From the NCBI GenBank assembly GCA_964564035.1, contig CAZLZN010000016.1, forward strand, positions 1 to 36,826: DNA of 36,826 nt, read 5' to 3'. A model generated the notes under the pieces. That model did no database searches. It saw only the letters and a program-made list of their open reading frames with translations, and was not told the DNA's origin. Below, one piece after another: positions 25,617 through 32,808 of the stretch (within the stretch, counting starts at the first letter, position 1; each line of letters starts with the position of its first letter). The stretch comes from JAHIGH01 sp964564035 (lineage in GTDB: Bacteria; Patescibacteriota; Microgenomatia; Levybacterales; UBA12049). The position numbers and the translations under genes are program-made.

Positions 25617-25774
25617 AGTCCATCGGTATTTCGGGATAGTGAGCGTAATAATATAATAAGAGCCGGGATTAATGTTGTGAATATTTCCGCTACGGAGGGA
25701 TTTATGCCTGATGGCAAGCAGGTAGCTTCCGAATAATGTTTACGAAGATATTCAGGATGCCCGATAGAAGAGCT
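25617..25774. other. Intergenic region with an open frame after the YfhO stop
   Basis: After the TGA at 25614-25616 the same frame stays open for another 41 codons to a TAA near 25738 and reads like protein (GINVVNISATEGFMPDGKQ). It has no convincing start of its own and is treated as a possible gene remnant. The rest shows nothing recognisable. Confidence 0.35.
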
Positions 25775-26020
25775 TCATTTAGTTTTGGTGAAGAAAGCGT
25801 TTCTGAGCCAGAGCTTGATTTCCTGTATGGTAAGTTTCTTTTTGGAGAAATAAAATAAATAAACTATTTCAGCAACTCCGAATGTATTTATGATAAGGAG
25901 GGCAATAAACCAATTTCTCTGGCCCTGGCGGCTTGATCTCCAAAGCGCGATACCTTTCCAAAACAGAGACCAGAAGAAGAGAATGTATAATAGCCAAACC
26001 GGTATGCCGGGAAAATTCAT
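25775..26020 (-). CDS. DUF5652 family small membrane protein
   Basis: An 81-residue protein with two transmembrane helices (about residues 8-27 and 36-58) joined by a short basic loop RSSRQGQRN, then a charged tail. The pattern LFWSLFWKGIALWRSS...NWFIALLIINTFGVAEIVYLF matches DUF5652, a family common in CPR bacteria and related to small phospholipase D-nuclease-like N-terminal membrane hairpins. Its function is unknown. A TGa-extended TAATAT ends 8 nt before the ATG. It is divergent from the GT4 gene that opens block B. Confidence 0.85.
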   Translation of the reverse strand: MNFPGIPVWLLYILFFWSLFWKGIALWRSSRQGQRNWFIALLIINTFGVAEIVYLFYFSKKKLTIQEIKLWLRNAFFTKTK

Positions 26021-26028
26021 ACAGCCTC

Positions 26029-26037
26029 ATATTATCA
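26029..26037 (-). promoter_or_regulatory. Extended -10 promoter of the DUF5652 gene
   Basis: On the minus strand TGaTAATAT ends 8 nt before the ATG at 26020, predicting a leaderless or nearly leaderless transcript. Confidence 0.45.
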
Positions 26038-26074
26038 TGAATTCGGCTTGATATGCAAGAGGAAAAAAAATTGA

Positions 26075-26080
26075 TAAAAT
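26075..26080 (+). promoter_or_regulatory. -10 box of block B
   Basis: TAAAAT, preceded by TGa (an extended -10), ends 6 nt before the ATG at 26087. Transcription of the whole block probably starts at or beside this ATG. Confidence 0.45.
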
Positions 26081-26086
26081 AAATAT

Positions 26087-27169
26087 ATGAAAATCGGAGT
26101 TTTTGACCCTTACCTCAATACGATGAGCGGCGGAGAGAAATATATGCTTGGTATTGCAGGTTGTTTGTCAGATAAGCATAAGACGGATGTTTTATGGGGC
26201 GATAGCGGGATCAAGCAGAAAGCGTTGGATAAATTGAACATTGATCTAAAGAGTGTCGGCATTGTTCCTAATTTTCTTTCTACAAAAGTAAATATTTTTG
26301 AGAGGCTTATAGAAAGCCATAAATACGATCTTTTGATAATTTTGAGCGACGGCAGTATACCTATGAGTTTCTCGAAAAAAACTTATCTGCATTTTCAGCA
26401 TCCGGTTGAGTGGGTAGAGCCTGATATGAAAACGAAGCTGAAATTAGCCAGAATTGATAAGATCATCTGTAATTCATATTTTACAAAATATTTTATTGAT
26501 AGAAAATTTGGAGTTGAAAGTACGGTGCTTTATCCGCCATGCATCTCGCTTGAGGAAATTAAAATGAATTCACTATCGGCAGTAAAATCAAAAAAAAATA
26601 TAATTCTTACAGTCGGCAGGTTAAGTCCTGACTCAAAATACACAGATATTAAAAAAATTAAAGTATTAATCGAAACATTTAAGTCTATGGTTGATGAGGG
26701 GCTCAGGAATTGGGAATTGAGGGCGGCTGTGAGTTTTTTAGACGAAAATACAGCTTTGGCGGATGAAATTGAAGAATTAGCAGTCAATTATCCAGTTAAG
26801 ATAATCAGAAATTGCGAATATGAAGAGCTTAAAAAACTTTATAAGTCAGCCAAAATTTACTGGCATGCTGCCGGTTATGGTGTTGATCTGAGCAGGTATC
26901 CAGAAAAAGCCGAGCATTTTGGTATAACTATAGTTGAGGCGATTTCATGGGGCGCACTGCCGGTGGTGTTTAACGGGGGAGGACTGCCTGAGATAGTTGA
27001 TGACCGGATCACCGGATATTTATGGGACGATATTGAGGAGTTGAAAAAAAATACAAAAAAAATCATGCTAGATGACGCTCTGCGGATTGAAATGAATAAA
27101 TTGGGGGCAAAAAAGGTTGAGAATTTTACGTATGAAAATTTTTGCAAAAGATTGAGTCAGTTAATTTGA
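26087..27169 (+). CDS. GT4 glycosyltransferase (group 1, GT-B fold)
   Basis: A 360-residue GT4-type enzyme. The N-terminal domain has the acceptor loop MSGGEKY (13-19). The C-terminal donor domain has TVGRLSPDSKYTD (175-187) and the E-x7-E signature EHFGITIVE at 276-284, followed by GGGLPEIV. The layout, including HFQHPVEW, recalls ALG11-like mannosyltransferases, suggesting a GDP- or UDP-sugar donor and a lipid-linked acceptor at the cytoplasmic face; the exact sugar is inferred. It is the first gene of block B; its TGA overlaps the next ATG by one base. Confidence 0.88.
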   Translation: MKIGVFDPYLNTMSGGEKYMLGIAGCLSDKHKTDVLWGDSGIKQKALDKLNIDLKSVGIVPNFLSTKVNIFERLIESHKYDLLIILSDGSIPMSFSKKTYLHFQHPVEWVEPDMKTKLKLARIDKIICNSYFTKYFIDRKFGVESTVLYPPCISLEEIKMNSLSAVKSKKNIILTVGRLSPDSKYTDIKKIKVLIETFKSMVDEGLRNWELRAAVSFLDENTALADEIEELAVNYPVKIIRNCEYEELKKLYKSAKIYWHAAGYGVDLSRYPEKAEHFGITIVEAISWGALPVVFNGGGLPEIVDDRITGYLWDDIEELKKNTKKIMLDDALRIEMNKLGAKKVENFTYENFCKRLSQLI

Positions 27170-29496
27170 TGAAGAAGATTCTTAAATATATTCCGGTTGT
27201 TTTGCTTTGCTTATCGGCAGTTGTTTTTTTCCATCCGTTTTTTATTAACAACAAATTACCAATACCCGCGGATACCATCGCCGGGCTTTATCATCCATTC
27301 AGAGATTTATACGCAGATAAGTTTCCAAACGGATTGCCTTACAAAAACAGCCTGATCACAGATCCGGTCAGACAGCAATTTCCGTGGAAGTATATAGCTA
27401 TCGATTTTGTAAAACATTCAACTTTTCCGCTTTGGAATCCTTATAATTTTGCGGGCACGCCGCTTATTGCTAATTTTCAGACCGGATTTTATTATCCGCT
27501 TAATATGCTTTTTGCAATACGCGATTTTGCCTATATGTGGGGGATATTTATTTTTTTACAGCCGCTGTTGGCGTCGGTTTTTATGTACTTGTATCTCCGA
27601 AATTTGAGCCTGGATTATTGGAGTTCAATGCTTGGGGGTTTTGTTTTTGCATTCAGCGGTTTCATGGTTTCATGGATGGAGTGGGGGAATATCGGACATA
27701 CAAGCCTATGGCTTCCTTTGATTCTCTTCGGAATTGATAAAGTTTTTTTAGAATTTAGGGAAAATTCAAAATTCAAAAATCAAAATGCAAAGTTAAAATT
27801 TAAAATACCGAAATTTGTGTGGAGTGTAGTAATTTTATTTTCTTTGGTTTCTGCGTTTTTTGCGGGGCATTTGCAGATATTTGTTTATCTTTATATTATA
27901 TCGACTGTTTATTTTATCTCAAGATGGCTGCAGTATGGAAAAAAACTAAATATATTAATTTTATCCTTAATACTTAATACTTTATTCTTGATACTAACAA
28001 GTGTGCAGTGGATGCCGACTATGCAATTTATACAGCAGAGCGGCAGGGATATTGATCAGGGTTATCAAACCGCAGAGGGCTGGTTTTTGCCCGTACAGCA
28101 TTTGGCGCAGTTTGTTGCTCCTGATTTTTTCGGGAATCCGGCGACGCTTAATTATTGGGGAGTATGGAACTATGGAGAATTTATTGGTTATATAGGTATT
28201 TTACCGCTTATTTTGGCTCTTTACGCTATGTTTTTCAGGTTTGACCGGAAAACTATGTTTTTCGGAACGGTCTTTTTTGTGTCGATTATTTTTGCTCTTC
28301 CGACTTGGTTTGGTCAATTGCCGTATGTTTTGGGCATTCCTTTTTTTAGTACAGCACAGCCGAGCAGGCTGATTTTTGCGGCAGTTTTTGCGCTTGCGGT
28401 TTTAAGCGCTTTGGGGCTCGATAATTTTGTGAAGAGCAATATGAAGCAAAAGATTTTTTTCACGTTGATTTTTATACTAATAGTATTAGGTTCTTTGTGG
28501 TTAATTGCCAATAATTCTCAAAATTTAACAGATAATGAATTTTTGCAAAATTTTTCCGTTGCACGCAGTAATTTGATTTTGCCGACAATAATATTCGCGG
28601 CAGTCGCGATGCTTTTGACGGTATATGTATTGGTAAAATTGAAAACAGCCAGAAATATTATTATTGCGGTTCTGTTACTTTTGACGGCATTTGATCTTTT
28701 TCGCTCTGCATATAAATTTCTGCCTTTTACACAAAAAGAGTATTTGTATCCCGAGACAAATTCTATTTATTTCGCGAGAAAATTTGCAGGCCTGAACAGG
28801 GTTATGGCAGTTGATGACAGGATCCTCCCGCCAAATTTTTCAATCATGTATTATACGATGACGGTTGACGGGTATGATCCGCTATATCTGAGGCGCTACG
28901 CGGAGCTAATCGCGGCGAGTGAGCGGGGGAAGCCGGATATTTCTCCTCCATTTGGATTTAATCGTATAATCACTCCGAAAAAATATGATTCAAGAATTAT
29001 TGATCTACTGGGCGTTAAGTATGTTTTTAGTCTTGATGAAATAAAGTCCGAAAAACTGGTTAAGGTATTGGAAGAGGGTAAAACTAAGGTATTCGAGAAT
29101 CTCAATGTGTATAACAGGGCGTTTTTTGCCGAAGAGGTAATACCTGCAAATAGCAAACAAGACGCAATAAATAAAATGTTTGATAAAAATTTAGATTTGA
29201 GGAAAATAGCGATTGTTGAGGGGTGGGGGCGTGAAAAAGCGGTATTTGATACAGGAGCGGCAAGAGCCGATATAGCAGCATATAAGAGTAACAGGGTTTC
29301 CATAAATACAAATAATAGTAGAAAAGGTTTTTTGATTTTGACAGATAGTTATTATCCAGCATGGAAGGCTTATGTGTGCGATCGAAATGGTAGAGATTGT
29401 AATGAAACAAAAATATATATTACGGATTATAATTTCCGGGGTGTAGAGGTTCCGGCCGGCCGGAAAACTGTTGTTTTTGAGATGGGTTTATTTTAA
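27169..29496 (+). CDS. YfhO-family membrane glycosyltransferase-like protein
   Basis: A 775-residue multi-pass protein, paralogous to the 23316-25616 gene: DPVRQQFPWKYIAID, FPLWNPYNFAGTP and ANFQTGFYYPLN align with its first loop. About 12 helices are followed by an external domain with SYYPAWKAYV near its end and two cysteines (YVCD...RDCNE) that could form a disulfide. The start is the ATG at 27169 in a TGATG junction with the GT4 gene; an in-frame TTG 27 nt upstream is rejected. Two stretches (residues about 193-214 and 266-277) are encoded by 7-bp-periodic repeats. Confidence 0.8.
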   Translation: MKKILKYIPVVLLCLSAVVFFHPFFINNKLPIPADTIAGLYHPFRDLYADKFPNGLPYKNSLITDPVRQQFPWKYIAIDFVKHSTFPLWNPYNFAGTPLIANFQTGFYYPLNMLFAIRDFAYMWGIFIFLQPLLASVFMYLYLRNLSLDYWSSMLGGFVFAFSGFMVSWMEWGNIGHTSLWLPLILFGIDKVFLEFRENSKFKNQNAKLKFKIPKFVWSVVILFSLVSAFFAGHLQIFVYLYIISTVYFISRWLQYGKKLNILILSLILNTLFLILTSVQWMPTMQFIQQSGRDIDQGYQTAEGWFLPVQHLAQFVAPDFFGNPATLNYWGVWNYGEFIGYIGILPLILALYAMFFRFDRKTMFFGTVFFVSIIFALPTWFGQLPYVLGIPFFSTAQPSRLIFAAVFALAVLSALGLDNFVKSNMKQKIFFTLIFILIVLGSLWLIANNSQNLTDNEFLQNFSVARSNLILPTIIFAAVAMLLTVYVLVKLKTARNIIIAVLLLLTAFDLFRSAYKFLPFTQKEYLYPETNSIYFARKFAGLNRVMAVDDRILPPNFSIMYYTMTVDGYDPLYLRRYAELIAASERGKPDISPPFGFNRIITPKKYDSRIIDLLGVKYVFSLDEIKSEKLVKVLEEGKTKVFENLNVYNRAFFAEEVIPANSKQDAINKMFDKNLDLRKIAIVEGWGREKAVFDTGAARADIAAYKSNRVSINTNNSRKGFLILTDSYYPAWKAYVCDRNGRDCNETKIYITDYNFRGVEVPAGRKTVVFEMGLF
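27747..27809 (+). repeat. Nine-unit degenerate 7-bp repeat inside the YfhO gene
   Basis: Heptads include AAAATTC twice in a row, AAAAATC, AAAATGC, AAAGTTA and AAATTTA. The 63 bp equal 21 codons, so the frame is kept; the product is a lysine/asparagine-rich loop between two transmembrane helices. Confidence 0.75.
27964..27998 (+). repeat. Five-unit degenerate 7-bp repeat inside the YfhO gene
   Basis: The units are TCCTTAA, TACTTAA, TACTTTA, TTCTTGA, TACTAAC. They encode part of a hydrophobic helix (LSLILNTLFLILTS), so a repeat tract has become membrane-spanning sequence. Confidence 0.65.
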
Positions 29497-29500
29497 AAAT

Positions 29501-30454
29501 ATGAAAATCAGTATTGTAATACCAAATTATAACGGGGAAGCGATTATGAAAAAAAATCTTCCGGCTGTTTTTGAGGCAGTACGAGATCATAAAAACGGTG
29601 AAGTTGAAATAATAATTACGGATGATCCGTCGAGCGATAATTCAAGAGAGGTGATTGAGGATTTTGCTTTGCGGTTTGGAAAGGATAGTATAAAAATCAA
29701 AACATTATTTAATACAGATAAAAGTAAAGCGGGTTTTTCTAAAAATGTTAACCGGGGAGTAGATCATGCGGCCGGTGATATATTGATACTTTTAAATACG
29801 GATGTTAGGCCGCATAAGGATTTTCTGGAACCGCTTCTCGCGCGTTTTCGAGACAGACAAGTTTTTGCTGTCGCATGTATGGATGAGAGCATAGAAGACG
29901 GCGCAAAAATTTTGAGAGGCAGAGGCGTAGCCAGGTGGGAAAGGGGATTTCTTCAGCACGCGAAGGGGGAGAATAATAAAGATAACACGCTTTGGGCATC
30001 AGGGGGAAGCAGTGCATTCAGACGGGAATATTGGGACACGCTTGGCGGACTTGATGAACTATATAATCCTTTTTATTGGGAGGATATAGATCTGAGCTAT
30101 CGCGCTTGGAAAAGCGGTTACAAGGTGCTTTTTGAGAATAAAAGCAAAATGGTTCATGAACATGAAGGGGGTTCTATAAAGAAGAACGTAAAAAGCAACA
30201 GGATAATAACTACGGCTTACAGAAATCAATTTATTTTTGTATGGCTTAATATTACAGATTTTTCATTGATCGCGTCGCATTTAATGTGGTTACCTTATCA
30301 CATCATTACTGCTATAATCAGACGCGATTTGCTTTTTGTAAAAGGATTTTTGCTGGCGCTTTTGAAATTGCCTGTTGTAATAACGCGCCGAAATAAATAT
30401 ACAAAATTATTTTCTGTTTCGGATAAGGAAATACTAAAAAAGTTTGGGGAATAG
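29501..30454 (+). CDS. GT2 glycosyltransferase
   Basis: A 317-residue family 2 glycosyltransferase. IVIPNYNGE (5-13), ITDDPSSDNS (39-48), LLNTDVRP (97-104, DXD-equivalent), ASGGSSAFRREYW (166-178) and FYWEDIDLSYRAWKSGY (191-207) match GT2 enzymes of surface polysaccharide loci. A C-terminal hydrophobic region (about 235-295) suggests membrane attachment. The ATG at 29501 is 4 bp after the YfhO stop and begins the conserved MKISIVIPNYN; an in-frame TTG at 29471 inside the YfhO gene is rejected. The donor is unknown. Confidence 0.87.
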   Translation: MKISIVIPNYNGEAIMKKNLPAVFEAVRDHKNGEVEIIITDDPSSDNSREVIEDFALRFGKDSIKIKTLFNTDKSKAGFSKNVNRGVDHAAGDILILLNTDVRPHKDFLEPLLARFRDRQVFAVACMDESIEDGAKILRGRGVARWERGFLQHAKGENNKDNTLWASGGSSAFRREYWDTLGGLDELYNPFYWEDIDLSYRAWKSGYKVLFENKSKMVHEHEGGSIKKNVKSNRIITTAYRNQFIFVWLNITDFSLIASHLMWLPYHIITAIIRRDLLFVKGFLLALLKLPVVITRRNKYTKLFSVSDKEILKKFGE

Positions 30455-30457
30455 AAT

Positions 30458-31168
30458 ATGAAATTATCGGTCATAATACCTGTTTATAATGAAGAGAAAA
30501 CGATCGGCGAGATAATCCGCAGGGTTGATCGCATGACCATAAAGGGGGTTGATAAAGAGATAATTGTTGTGGATGACGGAAGTACCGATGCATCGGCAAA
30601 TGAAGTCAAAAGTCAAAAGTCAAAAGGCAAAAGTTTAATTGTTATAAGTCATGAAAGGAATTTGGGGAAGGGGGCGGCTGTTGTTTCGGGTATCAAAAAG
30701 GCGACCGGGGATTATATTGTCATACAGGACGCCGATCTGGAATATAACCCTCAGGATATAAAAGTGCTTCTTGAGCCTATTATAAAAAAGCAGGCGGAGA
30801 TTGTATATGGCACCAGACTCAAAAGACTTCCAAATTTTGCGAGGGATGAGCGCAACGCGCGTTTTTTTATACATTATCTCGGGAACAAGTTTTTGAGTCT
30901 TATAACGAGTATTCTTTACGGGCAGTGGATCACGGATATGGAGACGGGTTACAAGGTGTTTCCGAGAAGGGCTGCCCTGAATCTGAATCTGGATGCAAAG
31001 GGTTTTGAGTTTGAGCCTGAAATTACGGCAAAATTATTAAAAGCGGGGTATAAAATATTTGAAGTGCCCATATCTACTAATCCGAGAGGATATGAAGAGG
31101 GCAAGAAGCTGGATACTGTCCGGGACGGGATAAAGGCCGTAAGAACACTAGCTAAATATAGATTTTAG
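30458..31168 (+). CDS. DPM1-like polyprenyl-phosphate glycosyltransferase (GT2)
   Basis: A 236-residue soluble enzyme, the third DPM1-like protein here. VIIPVYNEEKTI (5-16), VVDDGSTD (37-44), QDADLEYNPQD (90-100), GTRLKR (118-123) and TDMETGYKVF (159-168) are all present. It should make a polyprenyl-phosphate sugar for the PTPS-related and PMT-like enzymes encoded directly downstream. Residues 49-60 (KSQKSKGKSL) are encoded by a 7-bp repeat and lie in the loop after the DDG strand, where other family members have a helix, so this copy may be slightly altered. Confidence 0.9.
   Translation: MKLSVIIPVYNEEKTIGEIIRRVDRMTIKGVDKEIIVVDDGSTDASANEVKSQKSKGKSLIVISHERNLGKGAAVVSGIKKATGDYIVIQDADLEYNPQDIKVLLEPIIKKQAEIVYGTRLKRLPNFARDERNARFFIHYLGNKFLSLITSILYGQWITDMETGYKVFPRRAALNLNLDAKGFEFEPEITAKLLKAGYKIFEVPISTNPRGYEEGKKLDTVRDGIKAVRTLAKYRF
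30604..30638 (+). repeat. 7-bp tandem repeat inside the DPM1-like gene
   Basis: AGTCAAA occurs three times exactly, followed by AGGCAAA and AGTTTAA. This is the cleanest example of the heptad repeats and is read in frame as a K/S/Q-rich loop. Confidence 0.85.
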
Positions 31169-31178
31169 TTGTCTTTCA

Positions 31179-32807
31179 ATGAAAAGATACCGTATAAGCC
31201 TGATATATATTTTAGCAATTGCAATAATTTCACTGTTGTATCTGCACCCCATTTTGAGTTTCAGGTTTTATGAAAGCCATGACGGGGAAGCGCATGCGGC
31301 CCGGTTTGCAGCCTATCACCGGGCTTTTGTTGATGGACATTTTCCACCAAGATGGGCCGGGTTTTTGAATTTCGGATATGGTACTCCTGTATTTATCTTT
31401 TATTATCCTCTGCCCGGATATATTGCGGGAATTCTTCGTTTTACGGGCATATCGTTTGAAAGTATTTTTATTCTATTAATGATCTGCGCTTTTACACTTG
31501 CACCAATATTTTTCTTTTTATGGCTTAGACAATTATTTAAAAACTCAACGGCTTTCATAGGAGCATTGCTGTTTGGATTGATGCCTTATCATTTTTTGAA
31601 TACTTATGTGAGAGGGGATATTGCAGAAAATATGGCGCTGGTTTTTGTGCCTTTAGTTTTTTATTTTATTGAACGGTATAGAAAAACTAAATTATGGAAG
31701 CATATTTTATTTGGAGGTATAAGTTATGGATTATTAATTTTATCCCATAACGGCGTTAGCTTGATGTTTTCTCCTGTCCTGTTTTTTTATGCTTTATTAA
31801 GAGCTGATAATAGAAAACTTTTTTTAAATTTAATTGTGATATTTGTTTTTGGATTAGCTTTGTCAGCATTTTTTTGGTTACCGGCTTTGTATGAGGGAAA
31901 ATATACCAACGCGAATTTATTTATAGGAGATATGTATCTGCAGAATTATCCAAGTTGGAAGCAATTAATTTTTTCACCATGGGGTTTTGGAACAGATGTG
32001 CAAAAGCCGGGTTCATTATCTGTCCAAGTAGGAATAGTAAACTTAATACTTGTGGTTTTGGCGATATTAAATGTTAAAAAAAATAGATTTAAGAGAATGG
32101 CCGGTTATTGGTTTTTTATATTTGTTTGTTCAATGTTTATTTCTTTAGGAGCTTCGGCTCCAATATGGGAGAATGTATCAATATTGAGGCTTTACGAATT
32201 TCCGTGGAGATTTGTTTTGCTTATTAGTTTTTCAGCAATTTTAGTTGGAATTACTGTATTGAATAGTTTGAATAAAATTTGGTTAAATTTTTTCGTTATC
32301 TTTTTTTTATTATTATATTCATTTCAATTTGTAACTGTAAAGAAATATGTTTCTTTCCCAAATACATTTTATGAGAATTTTTCCGGAACCACTTATTATC
32401 ATGGAGAGGCAAATCCCATTTGGACGGATGGGGATCCCGGGTCATATCCGAAGCAGTTAGTTGAGGTAATTGGCGGGGATGCTAAGCTGAAGAAGATAAA
32501 TAAAAAATCCCACCGGATTTCTTTTGTTTCACAGTCAAATGAGAAATCTCAGATACTCATAAATACCCAATATTTTCCGGGATGGGCTGTTGAAGTCGGA
32601 GGTGTAAAAATCCCAATTGAATTTCAGGATATGAATCACAGGGGATTGATAACTTTTTATTTACCTCCAGGCAGCCATAATGTCAAATTGGAATTTAGAG
32701 AGTCGCCGGTCAGGTTAGTGTCAAGTTTAATATCAGTTGCCGCTATAATTGTTGTACTAAGTTTGCTAATATGGCAATATAGAAAAAAATTAATATTTGT
32801 AAAGTAA
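31179..32807 (+). CDS. PTPS-related membrane protein (GT-C-like)
   Basis: A 542-residue multi-pass membrane protein, third member of the PTPS-related family here. SHDGEAHAARF (33-43), DGHFPPRW (52-59), NFGYGTPVFIFYYPLP (64-79) and a RGDIAEN loop match the other two. The C-terminal external domain contains YFPGWAVEVGG and ends in one helix. Like them it probably transfers a sugar from a polyprenyl-phosphate donor, but this is inferred from fold and context. It lies 10 bp after a DPM1-like gene and 1 bp before a PMT-like gene. No SD is seen. Confidence 0.77.
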   Translation: MKRYRISLIYILAIAIISLLYLHPILSFRFYESHDGEAHAARFAAYHRAFVDGHFPPRWAGFLNFGYGTPVFIFYYPLPGYIAGILRFTGISFESIFILLMICAFTLAPIFFFLWLRQLFKNSTAFIGALLFGLMPYHFLNTYVRGDIAENMALVFVPLVFYFIERYRKTKLWKHILFGGISYGLLILSHNGVSLMFSPVLFFYALLRADNRKLFLNLIVIFVFGLALSAFFWLPALYEGKYTNANLFIGDMYLQNYPSWKQLIFSPWGFGTDVQKPGSLSVQVGIVNLILVVLAILNVKKNRFKRMAGYWFFIFVCSMFISLGASAPIWENVSILRLYEFPWRFVLLISFSAILVGITVLNSLNKIWLNFFVIFFLLLYSFQFVTVKKYVSFPNTFYENFSGTTYYHGEANPIWTDGDPGSYPKQLVEVIGGDAKLKKINKKSHRISFVSQSNEKSQILINTQYFPGWAVEVGGVKIPIEFQDMNHRGLITFYLPPGSHNVKLEFRESPVRLVSSLISVAAIIVVLSLLIWQYRKKLIFVK

Positions 32808-32808
32808 A

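Noticed and set aside
25614..25740. TGA recoded as an amino acid (as glycine in Gracilibacteria/SR1)
   Set aside because: All other genes are full-length with the standard code, and TGA ends several of them in tight overlaps, such as the ATGA at 20933-20936 and TGATG at 27167-27171.
27142..27168. TTG start for the second YfhO protein inside the GT4 gene
   Set aside because: The ATG at 27169 forms a TGATG coupled junction with the GT4 stop and begins the membrane helix.
27747..27998. CRISPR-like array
   Set aside because: Units are 7 bp, degenerate, without spacers, and lie inside a coding frame.
29471..29500. TTG start for the GT2 enzyme inside the YfhO gene
   Set aside because: The conserved GT2 N-terminus MKISIVIPNYN begins at the ATG at 29501, 4 bp after the YfhO stop.
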